Positions 13,989-21,923 of a stretch of 41,541 nt of DNA are shown here, one piece after another (position 1 is the stretch's first letter; each line of letters begins with the position of its first letter). Both the position numbers and the translations under genes were made by a program. This stretch comes from Sphingobacterium sp. (GTDB taxonomy: Bacteria > Bacteroidota > Bacteroidia > Sphingobacteriales > Sphingobacteriaceae): assembly GCA_031277685.1 (NCBI GenBank), contig JAITLV010000125.1, positions 1 through 41,541 of the forward strand, written 5' to 3'. Under the pieces are notes generated by a model. That model worked only from the letters and a program-made list of their open reading frames with translations. It made no database searches and was not told where the DNA came from.

Positions 13989-16424
13989 TTAAAATTTATA
14001 TGTTATACCTAAACGAAAATTGCGTCGTTCTTCAACAATATAAGTGTAGTAAGCAACGCTCTCTGTAATCTTTGCGTTTCTCCCTCCTGTTGAACCTGAA
14101 GTCATTAGCTTCCGGTTGTCGAGCACATTGTTGACCATCAATGAAACATTATACCTCTTATACTGGTAACTAATACCAGCATCATTGCGTAGGTAGTTCT
14201 TGAAATTAGACTCTTTCGTCGTGCCGATCGCACGGTCAAACATGCCCTGTACACTACCTAAAAAACCTAGTCCTTTCAATGGCCCTTGCTGTAGACGATA
14301 GGTTACCCATGCATTGGCTGTATGTTTTGCCGTATTAGGCGTGATATTTCCAACGTTCTCTGCTCTTGTATCTTTTGAGACTTTCGAATCCGTCAATGCA
14401 TAATTTGCATTGACATTTAAACCTTTAACAATTTCACCGGTGATATCAAATTCTATACCTCTTGTTTTTGTCTCTCCCAATTGTATTTGAAATGTAGTAC
14501 TACCCACAACATGAGAAGGATCCGGATCAGGAACGGTCGCATTTTTTCGTTTGATTTCGTAAGCACTTAATGTAGAAATCCATTTTCCGCCAGCCCATTC
14601 CTTCTTCATGCCAGCCTCCATGCTGTTGCCGCGTATAGGCTTGAAAGCATTGCCTTCCCAGTCAGTTCCCCCTACAGGTACAAAGGACTGATCAAACAGG
14701 GCATAAACACTTGTTGAAGGAGTCACCAAATAGTTTAATCCCACACGTGGGCTCCATACCTTATCTTTTGTAGGATCAGCGTCTGTTTTTGAAACCACAC
14801 TAGATGATGTAAAGCGTAATCCTAAAGATAATTTCAGGCGTTCACTTAAGAAAGCCATCTCGTCATGAACATAGAAGGACGTATAGGATGAGTTTGTAAT
14901 ATACGTTTGGCTCTTTGCCCGTTCCTTAATGCTCGATGAACGGTCAGCTTCTGGGAAAACGGATTCAGGAATACCATAAACGGGATTATAAACATTTAAC
15001 GGATCCCAGGGAATCACACTCAATTTTGTTATGGGATCCTCGGGCAGCAAACTTCTAAAATCACCCCAGAATTTTTTATTGCCATAATCCACACCGGCCA
15101 AAATCCGATGTCTGATATTTCCCGTATGCTCTTCACCATTAAAAGAGAACTGTCCAAATTTATTTTCGCCATGCTCATCGGCGATACTATAAGTACGTGG
15201 CATATTGCCTTCGGCAGTCATATAAGCCAACCAGGTACTGGTCGCTTTCATATCGAAATTAAAGTAAGCGGCCTGGGCATGGAACTTCCATTTTTGACCA
15301 AGTTTGCGATCCACATAGAGGTAAGCGCTGTGATCTCGCAGTTTACCAGGTTTCATCCCCGGATCACCGTAGAAAAAGTCATTAGCTATTCCCGGATCAG
15401 CAAAACCCTTTGGCGAGAACGTATAGTTTCCATTGGTCAAATAAGACGATCCCTGGAAAGTATATTCTGCCGTAATAGCAGTCAGTGAATCGATATTATA
15501 GGTCAATACCGGAGCGATGACAAGACGATTGCTATTATTGTATTTGGTAAAGAACTTTTTTTTCTGGCCGGCAACGTTCAAGCGATAAAGCAACTTATTA
15601 TTTTTGGTGATCTTTCCATCCAGATCCACAGCTCCACGGTACAGATCAAAACTTCCGGTATTTAATGTTACTGATCCCTTGGTATGGCCTGTTGGCTTCT
15701 TGGTGACGACATTGTAGAAACCTCCGGGTTCACCGCTGGCCAGCATAAAACCCGCTGGACCTTTGACAAATTCAATACGTTCGATCATACTGACATCTTC
15801 GGCTGTGGGTCCCCAAGAAGCCTCGATGTTCATCCCATTACGGAAGGCTGGAATCTTGGATCCGCGCATGCGAATATTTGCATATTGATTGTCCCAGTGC
15901 CCCTGACGTGTCGCCCCACTGATATTACGGGTGATACCATCAACAATATCAAAAACCTGCTGGTCAGCCATCAGATCCGATGAGACCACCTGAATGTTTT
16001 GTGGTAGTTCCAAAATCGGTGTTTTGAGACGTAAAGAGCCAGAGATACTGTCGAATTTATAATTTTGATAATATTTTCCATAAACAGCCACTTCATCAAT
16101 GGACTCCGATTGATCGCTGAGCCTGATCTCACCTAAATGATTGTCTTGGTCCGTTAGAACTGCTTTAAAATTATGCTTGCTATATCCAAATGCCTTGATC
16201 TCGATCGTATAGGTATTCGGAGAGAGTTTATAGAACACAAAGCGTCCTTCACTGTCAGTGCTTGTTGTCACTCCTGTATTCGATAGCTTAATTGTTGCAC
16301 CAGAAATAGGTTCGGATTTTTCATTAAGAAGGATTCCATCAATTTTCAATTTGCTCTGCGCCTGAGCCACAGAAAAAATTGAACTTATCATGGGAATGGC
16401 TAGAAAGGATAAAGTTTTGTTCAT
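13989..16424 (-). CDS. TonB-dependent siderophore receptor with carboxypeptidase-like N-terminal domain
   Basis: The 811-residue outer-membrane receptor has a signal peptide (about 1-22, ending AQAQ), a carboxypeptidase-regulatory-like beta sandwich (about 25-110), a plug domain (about 130-245), and a 22-strand type barrel ending in the terminal aromatic YKF. The plug holds LPQNIQVVSSDLMADQQ and RGSKIPAFRNGM, and KGPAGFMLASGEPGGFYNVV is the hallmark of FhuE/FpvA-type ferric-siderophore receptors. It would import a ferric siderophore using TonB energy. The operon partners (DUF4198, DUF3325-like, DUF3649-like, PepSY) support metal uptake. A stable hairpin in the 91-base gap upstream could set its level relative to the DUF4198 gene. 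Confidence 0.9.
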   Translation of the reverse strand: MNKTLSFLAIPMISSIFSVAQAQSKLKIDGILLNEKSEPISGATIKLSNTGVTTSTDSEGRFVFYKLSPNTYTIEIKAFGYSKHNFKAVLTDQDNHLGEIRLSDQSESIDEVAVYGKYYQNYKFDSISGSLRLKTPILELPQNIQVVSSDLMADQQVFDIVDGITRNISGATRQGHWDNQYANIRMRGSKIPAFRNGMNIEASWGPTAEDVSMIERIEFVKGPAGFMLASGEPGGFYNVVTKKPTGHTKGSVTLNTGSFDLYRGAVDLDGKITKNNKLLYRLNVAGQKKKFFTKYNNSNRLVIAPVLTYNIDSLTAITAEYTFQGSSYLTNGNYTFSPKGFADPGIANDFFYGDPGMKPGKLRDHSAYLYVDRKLGQKWKFHAQAAYFNFDMKATSTWLAYMTAEGNMPRTYSIADEHGENKFGQFSFNGEEHTGNIRHRILAGVDYGNKKFWGDFRSLLPEDPITKLSVIPWDPLNVYNPVYGIPESVFPEADRSSSIKERAKSQTYITNSSYTSFYVHDEMAFLSERLKLSLGLRFTSSSVVSKTDADPTKDKVWSPRVGLNYLVTPSTSVYALFDQSFVPVGGTDWEGNAFKPIRGNSMEAGMKKEWAGGKWISTLSAYEIKRKNATVPDPDPSHVVGSTTFQIQLGETKTRGIEFDITGEIVKGLNVNANYALTDSKVSKDTRAENVGNITPNTAKHTANAWVTYRLQQGPLKGLGFLGSVQGMFDRAIGTTKESNFKNYLRNDAGISYQYKRYNVSLMVNNVLDNRKLMTSGSTGGRNAKITESVAYYTYIVEERRNFRLGITYKF

Positions 16425-16455
16425 TTGTTTTTCAATAGTAGATATGTAATAAAGA

Positions 16456-16493
16456 ATGGATTCATTTTGAATATGAGATTAAAATGAATCCAT
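16456..16493 (-). promoter_or_regulatory. 13-bp hairpin between the DUF4198 and receptor genes
   Basis: ATGGATTCATTTT and its exact complement flank a 12-base AT-rich loop. On the minus strand it lies 22 bases past the DUF4198 stop and 31 before the receptor start. Only a loose T-rich tract follows, so a processing stem or leaky terminator inside the operon is more likely than full termination. Confidence 0.45.
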
Positions 16494-16515
16494 CTAAGTT
16501 GTAGGTGTCAACGTT

Positions 16516-17232
16516 TTATTTTACTTCCAAAAAGGTCGTGCTTCCCTGCCATGAGGACGCATAGGGTTTGCCTTCATGCTCACCTGCCTTTTCGACAAAT
16601 GTACTTGCCTCCAACACGTAAGCGCCAGACCAAAGGGCATCGAAGGTAACTACGCCATTTGCATCGGCTACAAATTCTTTTCCCCAACCTGTGGATGAAA
16701 AAACAGATACCTTGGCATTCGGGACCACTTTTCCTTCACTGGTAATCTTCGCCTGCAGACTGCTGCCTTTTTTTGCATTGGCTGAATTCAGTAATTCAAC
16801 CTGTAGCGGATTTTTTATTGCACTGTAATCCAATTTGCCTGATTTGCCAACGAGGACGGGAACTAATGATGAAAACTCATACTTCGTCTTGCCCCCCAGG
16901 TCTTTCGGTGCTTTTACCACTGATAAGAAATAAGTACCCTGCACTGTAGGCTGGAAAGAACCACTGAAGTGATCACCTTTATTGGTCAACGTTACTTTAA
17001 CAGGTGCTTTTCCCGGAGCATGTAGTAACAAGGTGAAATCTTTCACATCAGAATACCATTTTTCAATCTGGTCTCTTTCATTGGTCACATACTCACCATA
17101 ATAGACCTTTACTTCATGGAATTGATTAACTGCACCATAAGGAGTTGATTCTATCCAAAGTGCGTGAGCATAACTGCTGTTACAATAAAACAGTACTGTA
17201 AGAAACGTAAAAAGCGAAACTAAAATTTTCAT
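16516..17232 (-). CDS. DUF4198-family periplasmic protein
   Basis: The 238-residue product starts with a clear signal peptide (MKILVSLFTFLTVLFYCNSS, cleavage near AHA). The mature part opens with HALWIES, typical of DUF4198 proteins, and continues as a two-domain beta-sandwich: an N-terminal half to about residue 130 and a carboxypeptidase-regulatory-like C-terminal half with SEGKVVPNAKVSVFSSTG. Family members accompany metal uptake systems and are thought to act in the periplasm. It is the first gene of a five-gene metal/siderophore operon and is preceded by a promoter with good -33 and -7 elements at 17509-17539, giving a long, hairpin-rich leader. Confidence 0.82.
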   Translation of the reverse strand: MKILVSLFTFLTVLFYCNSSYAHALWIESTPYGAVNQFHEVKVYYGEYVTNERDQIEKWYSDVKDFTLLLHAPGKAPVKVTLTNKGDHFSGSFQPTVQGTYFLSVVKAPKDLGGKTKYEFSSLVPVLVGKSGKLDYSAIKNPLQVELLNSANAKKGSSLQAKITSEGKVVPNAKVSVFSSTGWGKEFVADANGVVTFDALWSGAYVLEASTFVEKAGEHEGKPYASSWQGSTTFLEVK

Positions 17233-17363
17233 AATATGTTGATTGATGCGTATAGTTTTGCAACTTATTAGGAAGGATATTACCCGCTAAAACGAGCGTC
17301 AAACGAAAAAAATCATTAAAATTCGCTATCTTGCAAGTCCTTCTTTATCCAATATCGGAGGTA

Positions 17364-17455
17364 ACTGGAGCAGCTTGCTGCTTCAGTCAACTACATACAG
17401 TTGCCGCTGTCTGTAGATTTTTACCATGTGATAGATTGCCGTCTATCGCATGGTA
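17364..17455. ncRNA. Compact array of three tandem hairpins (candidate structured RNA)
   Basis: Three stems are packed with linkers of only 3 and 5 bases: 17364-17387 (10 bp, CTTG loop), 17391-17416 (10 bp with one mismatch), and 17422-17455 (14 bp). The last two have the same six-base loop, TTGCCG on the plus strand or CGGCAA on the minus strand. Read on the plus strand, two stems contain a G-U wobble and are fully paired; on the minus strand the same positions are A-C mismatches. This favours a plus-strand RNA, while the clear promoter nearby reads the minus strand through the array as an operon leader. It fits no riboswitch class I know. Confidence 0.5.
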
Positions 17456-17470
17456 TTAGCTTTATTGTCC

Positions 17471-17493
17471 GTCTAAATATAAACTATTTAGAC
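17471..17493. promoter_or_regulatory. 9-bp inverted repeat just downstream of the operon promoter
   Basis: GTCTAAATA and TATTTAGAC are exact complements around a 5-base spacer. The site begins about 10 bases past the probable transcription start of the siderophore operon. The TTTAGAC-type half-sites are reminiscent of iron-regulator boxes in this phylum, so Fur-like repression is possible. The same bases could form the first hairpin of the leader. Confidence 0.45.
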
Positions 17494-17508
17494 TGATTAA
17501 AAACAGAG

Positions 17509-17539
17509 CAAATATAACAGGAATTCTTTGGATATCAAG
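17509..17539 (-). promoter_or_regulatory. Promoter of the siderophore operon
   Basis: On the minus strand CTTG (17539-17536) is followed after exactly 19 bases by TATATTTG (17516-17509). This matches the Bacteroidota TTTG-N19-TAnnTTTG promoter with one mismatch. Start of transcription near 17502 would give a leader of about 270 bases before the DUF4198 ATG at 17232. Confidence 0.65.
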
Positions 17540-17749
17540 GATAATTTACATTTTTCGTATTTCGCCATTACTTTACCTCCAGGCCTTATCGAGGCCTCAT
17601 ATTTAAAGCTGTATGAAATAAATAAGGAAAAAAACATCTTATAACACAGTCCTTGTCAATACGATTGCCCCCATAAGGTGCATTCTACTCCAGCAAGTCA
17701 TCGCTGGTTAACCGGACGGAAATTTATCTGTTATTTACGGTGAGGTATA

Positions 17750-18538
17750 TTAGGAAAAAGTTGTTTCTGTGCTATGAATATGGGCGATATCAAACAATGC
17801 TGTTTCCTGATATCGCGTAGCCACATGGAGTTTAATATTTTCGCAATGGGGTTCAAATGTCGCGTGTACGAGATCAACCGTATTATTCTCCCCAGAGAGG
17901 TGTGTCAAGATCAGATGCTTGAGGCGATCACTCTTATATTGGTTGAACAATTCGACCGCAACACGGTTGGAAAGGTGTCCCCAGCCACTACTGATCCTAT
18001 TTTTCAAAAAATAGGAATATCTTCCGCTATGCAGCATATCCTCATCATAGTTTGACTCCAATAAAAGGATATCAGAATGCTGGATCACCTGCTGCACGTT
18101 TTCGCAAGGCCGGCCAATATCGGTCAATACGCCTATATTATGAATTCCATCTGAAACGAGAAAACTACAGGGTTCTTTTGCATCATGGAATTTGGGAATC
18201 CCATAAATTTTAAGTCCGCCTATTTCGACTTCTTCGTTAGGTGCGATGATCTTGACCAGGTGGGAAGGTAAGTGTAGGCGGGATCCATCGTAACTTCCTT
18301 TCGTGATATATACGGGCAAATTATACTTTTTGGCAAAGACCGATAATCCCCGGATATGATCCGAATGTTCATGCGTAATGAAAATTGCCTTAACCTGTGT
18401 AGGAATGATCCCCAGATTATTCATCCGAAGGTGCATATGTTTACTATTGATGCCAGCATCAATCAAGATGGCCGAATCATCCTTAGCTATATAATAACAG
18501 TTTCCATTACTACCGGAGGCTATCGCACAATATTTCAT
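17750..18538 (-). CDS. WalJ/YycJ-type metallo-beta-lactamase-fold hydrolase
   Basis: The 262-residue cytoplasmic protein opens with MKYCAIASGSNGNCYYI, the standard start of the YycJ/WalJ branch, and has the metal motif THEHSDH at residues 55-61 for binding two zinc (or iron) ions. DIGRP and LLLESNYDEDML supply further ligands, and HLILTHLSGENN carries the late His. Homologues act on DNA ends and link cell-wall regulation to cell division in Firmicutes; in Bacteroidota the role is less clear. It is downstream of and co-directional with the serine dehydratase gene (69-base gap). The 517-base stretch after its stop holds the hairpin array and the next operon's promoter. Confidence 0.88.
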   Translation of the reverse strand: MKYCAIASGSNGNCYYIAKDDSAILIDAGINSKHMHLRMNNLGIIPTQVKAIFITHEHSDHIRGLSVFAKKYNLPVYITKGSYDGSRLHLPSHLVKIIAPNEEVEIGGLKIYGIPKFHDAKEPCSFLVSDGIHNIGVLTDIGRPCENVQQVIQHSDILLLESNYDEDMLHSGRYSYFLKNRISSGWGHLSNRVAVELFNQYKSDRLKHLILTHLSGENNTVDLVHATFEPHCENIKLHVATRYQETALFDIAHIHSTETTFS

Positions 18539-18607
18539 TCGCGTACACTATTTATATGTATGTTTTACAGCTTCAAAGATACGAAAAACAAGAAAACTCA
18601 GCGAGTC

Positions 18608-20035
18608 CTAACATTCCGGCAAACTCAACGGAATATTGACAGCCAGACCGCCATCTGCTGTTTCCTTATATTTCGCGTTCATATCCAATGCAGTCTCCCA
18701 CATGGTTTTAACAACGGTATCCAAACTGACTTTGGCCTTATCAGGATTTGACTGAAGCGCCAATTGAGCCGCTGTAATAGCCTTGATCGCCCCCATCGTA
18801 TTGCGTTCGATACAAGGGATCTGTACCAGTCCGCCAATGGGATCACAGGTCAATCCGAGGTGGTGTTCCATCGCGATCTCTGCAGCCATCAGCACCTGAC
18901 GTTGTGATCCGCCCAATACCTCAGTCAAGGCACCAGCAGCCATAGCCGAGGATACTCCGATCTCGGCTTGACAACCTCCCATCGCAGCTGAAATTGTAGC
19001 ATTCTTTTTAAAGATGGATCCGATTTCTGAAGCTGTCAGGATAAACTGAACAATTTTGTTTTCTCGCATACCGTCATGGAACGTAATAAAATACTGTAAA
19101 ACGGCTGGGATAACACCCGAGGCACCATTGGTAGGCGCGGTCACAACGCGACCAAAAGAGGCATTTTCTTCATTGACAGCAAGGGCAAAACAACTTACCC
19201 AATCCAAGATATATTGAAAATTCTGTCCACCATCACGGATCGCCATCACCCAAGATTCATAATCCTCGTAGTGGCGTCCTTGCATTAATTTTTTATTTAG
19301 TTTTGCTGCCCGGCGCTCTACATTCAAGCCTCCAGGTAGTGTACCTCCAGTATGACAGCCACGGTAGATACACTCATAGATCGTTTTATAGATATTCAGG
19401 ACACCAGCAACAGTTTCACTTTCTTCACGCCAGGCACACTCATTTTCAAGAACAAGCTCAGATATTTTCAGTCCCGTTTTCATGGTCCAGTGCAGCAGTT
19501 CCTGTGCAGTATCCACCGGAAAAGGAAGATCTACTTCGGATAGGACACTTTCGGTGTCATTTTCCTGAACAACAAAACCGCCACCGATGGAATAGTAGGT
19601 CTCAGTAATAGCCTTCCCGCTCGAGAGGAATGCCTGAAAAGTAACAGCATTTGGGTGGAAGGGCAAACTCTCGGTATATAAGAAAAGAAGATCTTCCTGG
19701 TAGGAAAATGGAATGGTCCGTTCCCCCGCAACTTGCAATTCACCAACGGTCTTGATATGCGTCACTTTTGGTGTCACGCAATCTACATCAAACGTAACGG
19801 GATCATCACCACTCAAACCCAGCAAAACAGCGATATCTGTACCGTGACCGGCACCAGTTTTGGCTAAAGATCCATAAAGCAAAATCTTGACCTGCTCCAC
19901 TTCGTCCAATATACCTTTGGCTTTGAGGACATGGGTAAATTGTTGGGCGGCACGCCAAGGACCTAAGGTATGCGAACTGGATGGTCCAATACCAATCTTA
20001 AACATATCAAAAACGGATATTTGTTCTTTGCTCAT
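18608..20035 (-). CDS. sdaA: L-serine dehydratase, single-chain iron-sulfur type
   Basis: This enzyme converts L-serine to pyruvate and ammonia using a [4Fe-4S] cluster. The 475-residue product joins the beta domain (about 1-170, with [20 protein letters not shown]) and the catalytic alpha domain in one chain. Cluster and active-site segments are visible: [36 protein letters not shown] and the following N-x-x-GAIKAI. The alpha domain also has [16 protein letters not shown], the usual substrate loop. Length is as expected for the fused type. It is transcribed ahead of the WalJ-type gene; a functional link is not obvious. The 5' region shared with the divergent glycosidase gene holds no decisive regulatory site. 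Confidence 0.94.
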   Translation of the reverse strand: MSKEQISVFDMFKIGIGPSSSHTLGPWRAAQQFTHVLKAKGILDEVEQVKILLYGSLAKTGAGHGTDIAVLLGLSGDDPVTFDVDCVTPKVTHIKTVGELQVAGERTIPFSYQEDLLFLYTESLPFHPNAVTFQAFLSSGKAITETYYSIGGGFVVQENDTESVLSEVDLPFPVDTAQELLHWTMKTGLKISELVLENECAWREESETVAGVLNIYKTIYECIYRGCHTGGTLPGGLNVERRAAKLNKKLMQGRHYEDYESWVMAIRDGGQNFQYILDWVSCFALAVNEENASFGRVVTAPTNGASGVIPAVLQYFITFHDGMRENKIVQFILTASEIGSIFKKNATISAAMGGCQAEIGVSSAMAAGALTEVLGGSQRQVLMAAEIAMEHHLGLTCDPIGGLVQIPCIERNTMGAIKAITAAQLALQSNPDKAKVSLDTVVKTMWETALDMNAKYKETADGGLAVNIPLSLPEC

Positions 20036-20224
20036 AATCTTTATTATTGCGGTTAGCTCGTTTCTTATAGCTTTTGTGAAAACCGCATCTAAATTAGCAC
20101 AAATAAGTGTACAATGTTACCTGTATTTGCATTATTATCAATTTGAAAACCAAGCTGACATTCTTTTAACAAGTATCCAACAAACATCTTACATTTTTTA
20201 GGGAAAAAGTAAGAAATGCTTCCC

Positions 20225-20232
20225 TATCTTTG
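20225..20232 (+). promoter_or_regulatory. -7 element of the GHL10 gene
   Basis: TATCTTTG matches TAnnTTTG exactly, 18 bases before the ATG at 20251. A possible TTG start at 20230 overlaps this element and would lie upstream of the transcript, so the ATG is preferred. The -33 region is not recognisable. Confidence 0.55.
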
Positions 20233-20250
20233 TTGGCTACAATTTATAGA

Positions 20251-21798
20251 ATGACGGGAAAAACATATTTATATTCTTTTTTTGCCTTTTTTATCTGTTT
20301 ATTTTCAATAAGAACATATTCCCAACAACTACCTAAGCGAGAGTTTCGTGGTGTATGGGTTGCAACCATAGGTAATATAGACTGGCCTTCTGTCAAAGCG
20401 GGCAATAATGTCGATCGACAAAAGCAGGAATTTATCGATCTGCTCGACCAACATCGCAGTGCGGGCCTGAATGCGATCATTCTACAGGTACGGCCTGCCG
20501 CAGATGCATTCTATGCAAAAAGCAGGGAGCCCTGGAGCCGATACCTGACCGGAAAACAAGGCCAGGCGCCTGCCCCGTTCTATGATCCTTTGCAGTTTGC
20601 GATTGAGGAAGCGCACAAAAGGGGAATGGAATTGCACGCGTGGTTCAATCCTTATCGGGCTTCGACGACATTGAATCCCACACATTTTTCCGATGACCAT
20701 ATCACCAAACGTCATCCTGAGTGGTTTTTTACTTACGCAGGAAAAAAACTGTTCAATCCTGGATTACCTGAGGTCCGTAAATATATCATCGATGTGATCA
20801 TGGATGTTGTTAAAAATTACGATGTAGACGGCATTCACTTTGACGACTATTTTTATCCCTATCCCGATAGCCGCAATACGTCTGTACCAGATCAGCTGAC
20901 CTTTGCCCAATATAACAATGGGATTGAACATATTGACGATTGGCGCCGCAATAATGTAAACATGCTCGTCCGTGACCTTGGTATGGCCATCAAAAAGATA
21001 AAACCATATGTCAAATATGGTATCAGTCCCTGTGGTGTATGGGACAATAAAGAGAATAATAGCGTCGGTTCAGAAACACGTGGCCTAAGTGCTTATCGCG
21101 AACTTTATGCAGATGGTGTAAAATGGATGCAAGAAGGCTGGATCGATTATATCAATCCACAGATTTATTTTCCCTTTAAAAATCGCGCTGCGGCATATGA
21201 GGTATTGGTATCCTGGTGGCAACGTCATACCTATGGCCGACATTTTTATGTGGGACACGGCGCTTACCGTGTAACGGAAAACAAAATCGGATGGACCGAT
21301 AAAAGCCAGATCCCGCGACAGGTACGCCATCTTCGTGAAGAACATGACGTAGAAGGAAGTATATACTTTAGTTCGAAATCGCTCACGGATAATTTGGCGG
21401 GATTGCAAGATTCAATGCGTAACGATCTGTATCGTACACCAGCTTTACCACCTACCATGCCCTGGCTGGATAGCATTCCTCCAAATGCTCCCTTTGGCCT
21501 ATTGGTGAAATCATCCGGTAATGGAAAGATGAATACCCTTTTTTGGCAAAAACCAGATACAGCTCCTGATGGTGAATCAGCCTATGGCTATGTCGTTTAC
21601 CGATTTGCGATTGGAGAACGTGTCAATACGAAAGATCCGGGTAAAATAATTTTTATCACATACGATGCCGATAAACTCCAATATACAGATGATGATATCA
21701 AACAGCATCAACAGTATAAGTATGTCGTCACCGCAATAGACCGAATGAAAAATGAAAGTCGTCCTTCTGATAGCCGGGAGGTAAATGAAGAAACATAG
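20251..21798 (+). CDS. GHL10-type family 10-like glycosyl hydrolase, secreted
   Basis: The product (515 residues from the chosen ATG) has a signal peptide ending near TYSQQ. It continues with PKREFRGVWVATIGNIDWPS, the classic opening of the GHL10 (DUF187) hydrolase domain, a TIM barrel found in many Bacteroidota. Further motifs are LNAIILQVRPAADAFY, HAWFNPYRA, the acid region DGIHFDDYFYPYP and WIDYINPQIYFPF. The C-terminal part, from about residue 415, resembles a fibronectin-like domain (FWQKPD..YVVYRF). It likely acts on a cell-wall or exopolysaccharide glycan in the periplasm, but the substrate is not known for this family. It ends at a strong terminator shared with the convergent GH3 gene. 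Confidence 0.9.
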   Translation: MTGKTYLYSFFAFFICLFSIRTYSQQLPKREFRGVWVATIGNIDWPSVKAGNNVDRQKQEFIDLLDQHRSAGLNAIILQVRPAADAFYAKSREPWSRYLTGKQGQAPAPFYDPLQFAIEEAHKRGMELHAWFNPYRASTTLNPTHFSDDHITKRHPEWFFTYAGKKLFNPGLPEVRKYIIDVIMDVVKNYDVDGIHFDDYFYPYPDSRNTSVPDQLTFAQYNNGIEHIDDWRRNNVNMLVRDLGMAIKKIKPYVKYGISPCGVWDNKENNSVGSETRGLSAYRELYADGVKWMQEGWIDYINPQIYFPFKNRAAAYEVLVSWWQRHTYGRHFYVGHGAYRVTENKIGWTDKSQIPRQVRHLREEHDVEGSIYFSSKSLTDNLAGLQDSMRNDLYRTPALPPTMPWLDSIPPNAPFGLLVKSSGNGKMNTLFWQKPDTAPDGESAYGYVVYRFAIGERVNTKDPGKIIFITYDADKLQYTDDDIKQHQQYKYVVTAIDRMKNESRPSDSREVNEET

Positions 21799-21840
21799 CA
21801 GTTCGCAAAAATTGCTATTCAGTATAAAGACGGATACAGA

Positions 21841-21896
21841 GAACCCTCCAGAATTGCCCAGCTGTTTTCAGCCTAACTATTCAGGAGGGTTCTTTT
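21841..21896 (+). terminator. Terminator after the GHL10 gene
   Basis: GAACCCTCC at 21841-21849 pairs with GGAGGGTTC at 21884-21892, followed by TTTT. The loop is long (34 bases). It sits between convergent genes and may work for both. Confidence 0.7.
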
Positions 21897-21923
21897 ATTA
21901 TGTAGTGTGATTTTAAAGCGAAC

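Noticed and set aside
17364..17455. TPP or cobalamin riboswitch, SRP RNA, RNase P or tmRNA identity for the hairpin array
   Set aside because: None of the conserved core sequences of these RNAs is present.
17500..17571. A 23-codon minus-strand frame with a GGAGG site upstream
   Set aside because: It overlaps the -33 and -7 elements of the siderophore operon promoter, so it would not be on that transcript.
17690..17710. CCAGC/GCTGG hairpin as a terminator of the metallo-hydrolase gene
   Set aside because: Short stem with a long loop and no T-run on the relevant strand.
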